Shown: one piece after another, positions 5,899 to 12,073 of the stretch | Layout of the letters: every line of letters begins with the position of its first letter | How positions within the stretch are numbered: the stretch's first letter is position 1 | Program-made: the position numbers and the translations under genes | From: Bacteroidales bacterium UBA6408 | Lineage (GTDB): Bacteria > Bacteroidota > Bacteroidia > Bacteroidales > UBA932 | Reading direction: 5' to 3' | NCBI GenBank assembly: GCA_002439805.1 | Contig: DJPQ01000018.1 | Location: forward strand, 1-12,073 | Length of the DNA: 12,073 nt | Notes under the pieces: model-generated | Databases searched by the model: none | What the model was told of the DNA's origin: nothing | What the model saw: only the letters and a program-made list of their open reading frames with translations

Positions 5899-8800
5899 TC
5901 AATTCTCTACAGGCCGGAGAGTGTAGCTGAAGGTCATCTCTTGAGGCTTGATGCGGTACTCCTCTCGCGGGAGGGCGGCCCATGAGTCGATGCAGCCGAG
6001 TCCCATCTGGACGAGGTCGAAGTTCACGAAGGTCTGGCCGTTGGAGCGCTGGTTTTCAAAGGCGATGGCCTTGAGCTTCAGGGAGTGGCGCGGGGCGCTC
6101 TTGAGAATGTCCATCTGCTCGGTGGAGAACGGAAGTGCTGAGGCCGAGAACGGCGCGTCGGACGAAATCTCGATGCCGGTGCCGTTGTCGTTCAGGACAC
6201 GGAACCACTTGAGCGCAGTCTTTGTGCCGGACTCCTGAGGGCGGACATAGCCGTAGTGGTACTGCTCCTCAACCCTCTGGGAATAGAGACCCATGAGAGC
6301 GGCGGAGTTGCGGTCGGAGTAGTTCTCGAAAGGACCCTTGCCGAAGAACTCGACGTTCGAGAAATCGCCCGGCATCGCGAGACGCATTCCGAAGCGGCCC
6401 AGAAGAGGAGCCTCCGAAAGCTTGCCGGCATCCTTGAGGGACTCTCTCACCTCGATGGAGCCGTCTCCGTATATATTATAGGTGACCACGACCTTAGCGA
6501 AGTCCCCGAGCTGAGCATATTCAGTCACGACCTGAACGAAGTCACCCTTGTCCTCGAAATCGAACGATGCGGCCTTGTACTCGGCGTCCCTCCAGAGCTT
6601 CTGTCCCTCCGGCAGCTTGCCGTCCCGGTAGTTGGCTCCGAGGTCGTTCTCGGTGGCGGCGCGCCACAGGCACGGCTCAAGAGGCTGGCTGAGAAGCGGC
6701 TTATCGTTGAGAGTGTAGCTTACGAGCGCTCCCGTCGTCTTGTCGAAGGTAGCCTTCCAGACATCCGCACGCTCGGAGAGCACGCCCTCGTAAGGCATGA
6801 TTCCGTAGAACGATACGGTGCTTTCGCCGTCAGCGACCTGGAAAGTGTGGATCTCAGGGATATATGCGGCATCAGGGGCGGCCGAGAGGCAGATCTGGTC
6901 GTAGGCTACCTCGCTGCCCGCAGGCAGGATGCCGTCCTTCTTCCGGAGCTGATAGCTGACGTTCAGATAGATGTCGTGTCCCTCAAGGGAGCCTCCGCAG
7001 GCATCAAGCACATCGTCCGCGCTGTAGCCGAGCACGACTGTACCTGCTGACTGAGGCGCTATGCCGAGAGACTCCGGAGCCTGTCCGGAGAGCACCGCCT
7101 CGCCGTCGCACTCTACAGTCCAGACAAGGGCGTAGCGGGAGAGGTCGATGAAGAAGTTCTCGTTGAAGACGCTCACCCTGCCGTCGAGGGCGGCTTCAGG
7201 AGCGGCTGTGGTGTGGATGCTGCGCTGCTGGTAGGCGGCCTCGTATGCGTGCGGGTGAAGGCTGCGGTCGGATGCTATGACGCCGTTGCAGTTGAATGAG
7301 TCGTTGGTCGGGTCGTAGTCGTTGAAGTCCCCGCCGAAGGCGAAGATGTGGTCCGTGCCGTATTTCGATGCATCAACCGGCCACTTGAGCGCCTGGTCCA
7401 CAAAATCCCAGATGAAGCCGCCCTGATAGTGAGGATACTTGCGGATGAGGTCCCAGTACTCCTTGAATCCGCCGAGGGAGTTGCCCATGGCGTGCGCGTA
7501 CTCGCACTGGATGAGCGGCTTGGTCGGATTCGACCGGAGATATTTCTCGCAGCGGTCATACCACCAATACATCGGGCACACGATGTCCGTGCCCTCATAT
7601 CCCGGCTCATCCACCGCGCGCTCATACTGCACGGGACGAGTGGAGTCGAAGCCCTTCATCCAAGCGTAGGAGTCGGCGAAGTTCTTTCCGTAGCCGGTCT
7701 CGTTTCCGAGACTCCAGATGATGACGGAAGGGTGGTTGTAGTCACGCAGGACCATACGCTGTCCCCTCTCGACAATGGTCTTGTTGTAGTCAGGGTTCTT
7801 GGCAAGAGCCTTGTCTCCGTAGCCCATGCCGTGTCCCTCGACATTCGCCTCATCGACGACATAGAGTCCGTACTTGTCGCAGAGGTCGTACCACATAGGG
7901 TCGTCCGGGTAGTGACAGGTGCGCACCGCGTTGAAATTCAGCTGCTTCATGATGAGGATGTCCCGCTCCATATCGGCGGGCGAAACGACATAGCCCTTGT
8001 ACGGGTTCATCTCGTGGCGGTTCACGCCCTTGATGAGAATAGGCTGACCGTTCACGAGCAGTTGCCCGCCCTTGATTTCAACGGTTCTGAAGCCGAACTT
8101 GAGCGATGCTGTCTGCGTCTCCACGCCCTTCTTGTCAAGGGCAATCAACTCAAGCGTGTAGAGGTTCGGAGCCTCCGCCGTCCAGAGCCGTGGCGAAGCG
8201 AGTCCGCCCTCGACGCTCACCGTAGGCAGTCCGTTCTCCGACTTGACCTTGGAGTTCACGGCTGCGTCACCGGATGCCGCAATCGCGCCGTCACCATCGA
8301 CAATCTGCCAGCGTACCTTCGCCACGCCCGGAGTCGTCTCCGCCCAGATGCTGTAGCGTCCGTCAGCGCCGCCGCTCACGCGGACATTCTCCACGCGCTT
8401 CTTCGCCTTCGAGAACACATAGACGTCGCGGGCGATTCCTCCGAGCCTCCAGAAGTCCTGACACTCGACATACGTTCCGTCGCACCAGCGGAAAATCTCA
8501 AGGGCGATGCTGTTCTCGCCTGTCTTGACGAACTTTGTGATGTCGAAGCGGGCCTCGAGCTTGGAGTCCTCGCTGTAGCCGACCTCCTTTCCGTTCACCC
8601 ATACGCGCACGTTGGACGTCGCCGAGCCGATGTGCAGGATGATGTCCTGGCCCTTCCACTCGTCGCCGAGAAGGAAGCTGTGGCGATACTGCCCAACATA
8701 GTTGTGCTCGTCCGGAACGATCGGAGGGGTGTACGGGGCGTGGCCGTCCCAAGGATAGGGAATGTTCACATAAATAGGGTCGCACCATCCGTTCATGTCC

Positions 8801-9090
8801 CAAAGGCCCGGAACAGGCATCGTGCCCCACTGCGAGTCGTCGTAGCCGTCCTTGTAGAAGTCGGTCGGGCGAGTGTGCAGGTCGGTGTTGAAATTGAATT
8901 TCCAGAGTCCGCTCAGGCTGAGTTTGAGCCCGTCCGTCTCGAACGTCGCCGTCATCGGCAGACGGTTGATGCCCGACACGTTCGGATCCTTCCAAGGCTC
9001 CTCGGAAGTCTTTTCCTTTGCGGAAATATTCGTCCCGAGAGTCATCGCCCCGAGGAGAATGCACAGAAGTGTTGAAATTTTACGCTTCAT
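5899..9090 (-). CDS. Secreted GH2 beta-galactosidase (LacZ type)
   Basis: This 1063-residue enzyme hydrolyses terminal beta-linked galactose. A Sec signal peptide (MKRKISTLLCILLGAMTLG, cleavage probably near NISA-KE) without a proper lipobox places it in the periplasm. The order is that of E. coli LacZ: jelly-roll sugar-binding domain (about 55-230), immunoglobulin-like domain (about 232-335), TIM barrel (about 338-625), a second Ig-like domain, and the C-terminal beta-gal small-chain domain (about 775-1058) containing RAATENDLGAN. Catalytic signatures are WSLGNETGYG (459-468) with acid/base E464 and LIQCEYAHAMGNS (526-538) with nucleophile E530, close to E461 and E537 of LacZ. VRTCHYPDDPMWYD (389-402) and VVDEANVEGHG (411-421) are further family landmarks. 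The length matches LacZ plus a signal peptide. It begins 30 bp after the bat gene with no terminator between, so it could be read from the bat promoter, although a palindrome in the gap suggests local control. Beta-galactosidase is the best call; related GH2 enzymes may prefer substituted galactosides. Confidence 0.95.
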   Translation of the reverse strand: MKRKISTLLCILLGAMTLGTNISAKEKTSEEPWKDPNVSGINRLPMTATFETDGLKLSLSGLWKFNFNTDLHTRPTDFYKDGYDDSQWGTMPVPGLWDMNGWCDPIYVNIPYPWDGHAPYTPPIVPDEHNYVGQYRHSFLLGDEWKGQDIILHIGSATSNVRVWVNGKEVGYSEDSKLEARFDITKFVKTGENSIALEIFRWCDGTYVECQDFWRLGGIARDVYVFSKAKKRVENVRVSGGADGRYSIWAETTPGVAKVRWQIVDGDGAIAASGDAAVNSKVKSENGLPTVSVEGGLASPRLWTAEAPNLYTLELIALDKKGVETQTASLKFGFRTVEIKGGQLLVNGQPILIKGVNRHEMNPYKGYVVSPADMERDILIMKQLNFNAVRTCHYPDDPMWYDLCDKYGLYVVDEANVEGHGMGYGDKALAKNPDYNKTIVERGQRMVLRDYNHPSVIIWSLGNETGYGKNFADSYAWMKGFDSTRPVQYERAVDEPGYEGTDIVCPMYWWYDRCEKYLRSNPTKPLIQCEYAHAMGNSLGGFKEYWDLIRKYPHYQGGFIWDFVDQALKWPVDASKYGTDHIFAFGGDFNDYDPTNDSFNCNGVIASDRSLHPHAYEAAYQQRSIHTTAAPEAALDGRVSVFNENFFIDLSRYALVWTVECDGEAVLSGQAPESLGIAPQSAGTVVLGYSADDVLDACGGSLEGHDIYLNVSYQLRKKDGILPAGSEVAYDQICLSAAPDAAYIPEIHTFQVADGESTVSFYGIMPYEGVLSERADVWKATFDKTTGALVSYTLNDKPLLSQPLEPCLWRAATENDLGANYRDGKLPEGQKLWRDAEYKAASFDFEDKGDFVQVVTEYAQLGDFAKVVVTYNIYGDGSIEVRESLKDAGKLSEAPLLGRFGMRLAMPGDFSNVEFFGKGPFENYSDRNSAALMGLYSQRVEEQYHYGYVRPQESGTKTALKWFRVLNDNGTGIEISSDAPFSASALPFSTEQMDILKSAPRHSLKLKAIAFENQRSNGQTFVNFDLVQMGLGCIDSWAALPREEYRIKPQEMTFSYTLRPVEN

Positions 9091-9104
9091 TGATATGTTA
9101 TTAT

Positions 9105-9118
9105 ATTTAACGTTAAAT
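9105..9118. promoter_or_regulatory. 14-bp perfect palindrome upstream of the beta-galactosidase (possible operator)
   Basis: ATTTAACGTTAAAT is a perfect palindrome that fills about half of the 30-bp gap between the bat gene stop and the beta-galactosidase start, 15 bp before the ATG. Its size, symmetry and position are those of a binding site for a dimeric regulator. The DNA is AT-rich, so a palindrome by chance is possible. No TAnnTTTG element is seen here. Confidence 0.4.
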
Positions 9119-9120
9119 TG

Positions 9121-9984
9121 CTAGATAATTTCTATGTCGTCCGCATGAACCCAGCCCTGACGGCCGTCGGAAATCTCGATGTTCGTCCATGTCCCCACAG
9201 AGTCGATTATCCTGACCTTCGTGCCTTCGTGGAGGATGAAAAGGTCCATCGTGCCCTCCGGCGAGGATTTCGTGGATATGACAGGCTTCATGACTATGGC
9301 CTCGTCGCGGAGGAAATAGTCGTTCCTCTGATGGAGCGAGAAGCCGAGAGCCGTGCCCCCGAGAAGGACGCAGACGATTGCGGATATGAACCCGGTGCGC
9401 TTCCAGCCGACGGTCGGGGCAAGGAAGAAGAGCAGCGCCGCCGCACAGGCAAGGGCGAGGAAGACGATGAATATGACCGCCCAGGCGTCCGAGTCGAGGA
9501 TGTAGCAGAACTTGCGCGTCCACGTCTTCAGGACAAACTCCGGCACAGACTCGATGCGGTCCTGAGTATGGCCGGAGGCAAACTCGAGATTGTATCTGGC
9601 GTCGGAGAAAGACGGATCAAGCTTGAGGGCGCGCTCGTAGTTCACGATTGCCTTGCCTAGGTTGTCGGCCTTGAACCATGCGTTGCCGAGGTTATAGTAG
9701 AGCTGCGGAGACTCAAGCCCGAGTGAGGCTATCATCTCGTAGCCGTCGGCGGCATCCTGCCAGCGGCCTTGGGTGTAGGCGGTGTTGGCGCTGTCCCAAA
9801 GCTGCTGCGGGTAGTCCTCCCGGGGCTGAGCCGCAGTCCTTGGGGGAGCGGCGGCATCCTGTGCAGCCGGCTGTTCGGGCTGAGGGGCCAGAGTCTGTTC
9901 CTGAGCCTGCGCCGGGAATGAGGTGAGCGCAACGGCAAGGGCGACCAAGGCTGCCCCGGTCGGCATCTTATTTCCTGATTTCAT
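9121..9984 (-). other. batE: BatE-like region with its own apparent start and signal peptide inside the fused frame
   Basis: The ATG at 9984 (residue 638 of the fused frame) begins a complete BatE-like protein of 287 residues: positive n-region MKSGNK, hydrophobic core ALVALAVALTSF, and an A-Q-A cleavage site. A second ATG at 9966 has AGGA six bases upstream. In the +1 frame there is a TAA ending 20 bases before the 9984 ATG, and a TGA that overlaps it as ATGA. Separate batD and batE genes would look exactly like this if one base were gained or lost in the joint. Internal initiation here is possible even with the long frame intact. Confidence 0.5.
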
Positions 9985-11895
9985 GCCCGAACGTGTTGAA
10001 TTTCTTATTGAACTGTCTATTGTCGATATGAGTTCGGCAGCCTTGTCGAAGTGCGCCTGCATGGCCTCGCTGCCGGCGGAAGGAGAGTAGCGGGCGAACT
10101 CGCAGTCATCTATGAGCCCGACGAACGCCGCCGCTGTCTCTTCCGGCACGCCCCTCTCGGCAAGCCTTGACGAGATGTTTTCCTTGTTCAGCTCGGACAT
10201 AGGAATGTTGAGCTTGTCGGAGATGAAGCCGAGCAGGGCCTTGTGAAGCTCCTCATAGAATGCGGTATAGAGATTCTGCCTGAGGAACACGGAGGCCGTC
10301 TTGAGCTGTTTGAGAGCTTTCTTGGTGGCCCTGCGGTTCCTGCTGCCCACGACATCGGCGCGTCTTGCGGCCATCCTTCTGAACGCGAACCAGCAGAGCG
10401 CGGAGACAAGAAGCAGGGCAAGGCACAGCGCAGTGAACAATGCCGAACCGACAAAGAACTCGCCCTTGCCGCCGAGACGGACCGGTTTCGTGGATATGAA
10501 GCGGATGTCCTGACCGAGGCTGCGGACGTCATTCTGCTGAACCCCCGGAACGACCGTTCCCCCCGAAGGGATGTCCGCCCCCTTCTCCACAGTGAGGGCA
10601 AGAGGCTGCGTCTGCACCGTGACATACTTTCCGGCATCGGCGTCATAATAGCTGTACTGTATCGGCTCTATGGTGAAATCTCCCGGGCTGCGCGGAATGA
10701 ACGGGAACTCGAATTCCTTGGAACCGGAAAGCGAGCCCTTGGCGCTCTTGTCCGTAATCTTGGTGTCATAGACCTCCATGTCGAGCGGGAAACTGACCTT
10801 CGGAGCTTCGAGCAGGGAGACATTCCCGCGTCCCGAGACGGTGACAATCAGCGAGTTGGCCTCATGCGCCTTGAGCTTGTCCTTCGCGAGTCTCGCGCTT
10901 ATGCCGAACTTGCCGACTCCGCCGCCGAAAGATGCCGGCGCTCCGGAAGGAAGCGGCGAGACATTTACAGTCACGGCCTGCGAGGAGACTTTTCTGCGCA
11001 CGGTCTGGATGTCGTCGAAGAAGCCGTCGAAGATGCTGCCCGTGCGCGACTGGACACGCACGTTCACAAGGCAGACAAGCTCCGCCGGCTCGATGGTGAG
11101 CTTCCCTGTCTGCTGCGGGATGAGCACATAGCGGCGGAGCACCGCCGCGTCGTAAATCTTTCCGTTGTAGTTCTCGCGGGTGAACTCGATGTTCGTCGGA
11201 GCCTCCACCTCCTGACTCCAGAATCCCGAGAATGACGGGAAGTTGGCGTTCTCGAAGCCGGAGAGACTGGTGCGCTGGTAAATCTTAAGCGTGGCGTTAA
11301 TCGGCTGCCCGACCACGACACTGGCCCTGTCAAGGGTGAGGTTCAGGAAGATGTCCCCCGTAGAAGCCTGCTCCGCGCCTCCACTCCTGTTGCCGCCTTG
11401 GCTGCCGCCATTCTGACCGCCGCCCTGCTGATTCCCGGAGCCGGCCGCGCCCGGATCGGACGGGATTCCCTGCCGGCCCTGCTGCGAGCCGGACTGCCCC
11501 GATGAGGAGTTGTCCTGCCTGATGACGCTCACCGTGACCGGGCGGGAGGAAATCTCGCTTCCCTTGACTCTGGCGCTCGCCGGAGGGAGAGTGAACTCGC
11601 CGACCGACTTAGGTATGAGGATGTAGGTGTAGGAAGCCTGCCGCGAGGCTGTCCGCTTGCCGTTTATGATGCTTATGCTCGACGAGGAGCTTTTCTGGGG
11701 CCCCCACACGAGGTCGAAATCCTCCGGGCACTCCCAGCTGAAGTCCGAGGCCGAATTCTCGCCCTCAATCACGAACGTCACGCTGAACTGCTCGTTCAAA
11801 TCGACGACATTGTGCGTCTGAACCTGTATCGACGTCTGAGCCGCAGCCGCAACCGCAGCCAGCGACAAAAGCACTATTGAAAACAATTTCTTCAT
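9121..11895 (-). CDS. batD: BatD-BatE fusion protein (BatD oxygen-tolerance protein plus TPR/SH3 BatE)
   Basis: A 924-residue envelope protein joining two normally separate Bat proteins, which are linked to stress or oxygen tolerance; their biochemical role is unclear. The BatD part (1-637) has a signal peptide (MKKLFSIVLLSLAAVAAAAQ), periplasmic beta-sandwich repeats interrupted by a Q/G/S-rich linker (127-180), a membrane helix (480-505) and a basic, helical cytoplasmic tail (506-635). The BatE part (638-924) starts with a second signal-peptide-like stretch (MKSGNKMPTGAALVALAVAL, ending FPAQA), then a Q/P/A-rich linker, two or three TPRs (about 698-772; LYYNLGNAWFKADNLGKAI at 732-750), two membrane helices (803-827, 834-855) and a bacterial SH3 domain (about 865-924; GTWTNIEISDGRQGWV). 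I chose the ATG at 11895; a TTG two codons earlier is also in frame. It follows batC by 46 bp. The topology works if the inner hydrophobic segment crosses the membrane, returning TPR and SH3 to the periplasm. Signal peptidase could instead cut after AQA and release BatE. Confidence 0.9.
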   Translation of the reverse strand: MKKLFSIVLLSLAAVAAAAQTSIQVQTHNVVDLNEQFSVTFVIEGENSASDFSWECPEDFDLVWGPQKSSSSSISIINGKRTASRQASYTYILIPKSVGEFTLPPASARVKGSEISSRPVTVSVIRQDNSSSGQSGSQQGRQGIPSDPGAAGSGNQQGGGQNGGSQGGNRSGGAEQASTGDIFLNLTLDRASVVVGQPINATLKIYQRTSLSGFENANFPSFSGFWSQEVEAPTNIEFTRENYNGKIYDAAVLRRYVLIPQQTGKLTIEPAELVCLVNVRVQSRTGSIFDGFFDDIQTVRRKVSSQAVTVNVSPLPSGAPASFGGGVGKFGISARLAKDKLKAHEANSLIVTVSGRGNVSLLEAPKVSFPLDMEVYDTKITDKSAKGSLSGSKEFEFPFIPRSPGDFTIEPIQYSYYDADAGKYVTVQTQPLALTVEKGADIPSGGTVVPGVQQNDVRSLGQDIRFISTKPVRLGGKGEFFVGSALFTALCLALLLVSALCWFAFRRMAARRADVVGSRNRRATKKALKQLKTASVFLRQNLYTAFYEELHKALLGFISDKLNIPMSELNKENISSRLAERGVPEETAAAFVGLIDDCEFARYSPSAGSEAMQAHFDKAAELISTIDSSIRNSTRSGMKSGNKMPTGAALVALAVALTSFPAQAQEQTLAPQPEQPAAQDAAAPPRTAAQPREDYPQQLWDSANTAYTQGRWQDAADGYEMIASLGLESPQLYYNLGNAWFKADNLGKAIVNYERALKLDPSFSDARYNLEFASGHTQDRIESVPEFVLKTWTRKFCYILDSDAWAVIFIVFLALACAAALLFFLAPTVGWKRTGFISAIVCVLLGGTALGFSLHQRNDYFLRDEAIVMKPVISTKSSPEGTMDLFILHEGTKVRIIDSVGTWTNIEISDGRQGWVHADDIEII

Positions 11896-11941
11896 AATCA
11901 ATCCGTTTCTCCATGCGCACGGCCACGCCGCACATAATTCC

Positions 11942-12073
11942 CTACCAGTTCTTCTCCTTCTGACGCGACCTTACCGCCGCGGCCTTTTCCTTGTTGACCT
12001 TGTCCTGAGTCTCCTTTTCCTTCGCCTGAATGGCCTGAAGCATCTGCTGCGCGGCCTGCGGGCTTATCTTCTG
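11942..12073 (-). CDS. batC: BatC-like TPR protein, C-terminal end only
   Basis: The window edge cuts a gene whose last 43 codons and TAG stop are visible. The tail (QKISPQAAQQMLQAIQAKEK, later KEKNW at the end) is charged, helical and rich in Gln, Lys and Glu. The I-S-x-x-x-A-x-x-M-L-x-A-I-x-x-x-E pattern followed by K/E-rich sequence and a final N-W is what I expect at the C-terminus of Bacteroidales BatC proteins, after their TPR repeats. Its place directly before batD, 46 bp away on the same strand, supports this. No TPR is visible because only the end is present, so the name leans on context. Confidence 0.7.
   Translation of the reverse strand, partial: QKISPQAAQQMLQAIQAKEKETQDKVNKEKAAAVRSRQKEKNW

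Noticed and set aside
6256..7050. 264-codon plus-strand frame opposite the C-terminal part of the beta-galactosidase
   Set aside because: Same reasons: no family features, and fully covered by a well-supported gene on the other strand.
7348..9075. 575-codon open frame on the plus strand, opposite the beta-galactosidase
   Set aside because: It mirrors a clear GH2 gene, its translation is rich in Val, Arg, Leu and His with no recognisable domain or signal, and long antisense frames are common opposite GC-rich genes.
10243..11235. 330-codon plus-strand frame opposite the BatD gene
   Set aside because: The composition is Arg/Glu/Leu-heavy without motifs, and the opposite strand encodes a clear BatD domain; it is a shadow.
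1..12073. CRISPR arrays, tRNA/rRNA genes, insertion sequences, prophage or integrase genes
   Set aside because: I saw no regularly spaced repeats, no tRNA-like cloverleaf sequence, no transposase or integrase motifs and no terminal inverted repeats; the gaps total only a few hundred bases.

Overview
The window is chromosomal DNA from a member of the Bacteroidetes, most likely order Bacteroidales. The evidence is a SusC/SusD outer-membrane pair, Bat (Bacteroides aerotolerance) proteins, lipoprotein glycosidases and one clear Bacteroides-type -7 promoter element (TAnnTTTG). The coding DNA looks fairly GC-rich, which would suit Alistipes/Rikenellaceae-like genomes, but this genus guess is inference only.

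Every real gene lies on the minus strand, so transcription runs from high to low coordinates. In that order: (1) the last 43 codons of a BatC-like TPR protein (11942-12073); (2) a 924-residue protein in which BatD and BatE are joined in one reading frame (9121-11895); (3) a secreted GH2 beta-galactosidase of LacZ type (5899-9090), only 30 bp behind the bat gene; (4) a small GNAT acetyltransferase (5397-5834); (5) a lipoprotein glycosidase of the GH36/melibiase type (3302-5332), with its own promoter at 5372-5379; (6) a SusC-like TonB-dependent transporter (269-3247); (7) the first 84 codons of a SusD-like lipoprotein (1-254), which runs off the window. No stretch longer than 300 bp lacks a gene; the largest gap is 64 bp.

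There are two functional blocks. The bat block encodes envelope proteins thought to work with MoxR/BatA/BatB, which would lie beyond the right edge. The left block is the start of a polysaccharide-utilisation locus: GH36 glycosidase, then SusC, then SusD. SusCD would import an oligosaccharide across the outer membrane, and the GH36 lipoprotein would trim alpha-linked galactose from it. The periplasmic GH2 enzyme could remove beta-linked galactose. The substrate is therefore probably a galactose-decorated glycan, but no regulator or mannanase/pectinase is present to narrow it down.

The most notable observations are the in-frame BatD-BatE fusion, which keeps a signal-peptide-like segment in its middle and has stop codons waiting in the +1 frame right at the joint, and an uninterrupted G9 tract early in the GH36 gene, where a one-base slip either way truncates the protein. 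I do not see a wholly new multi-gene system.
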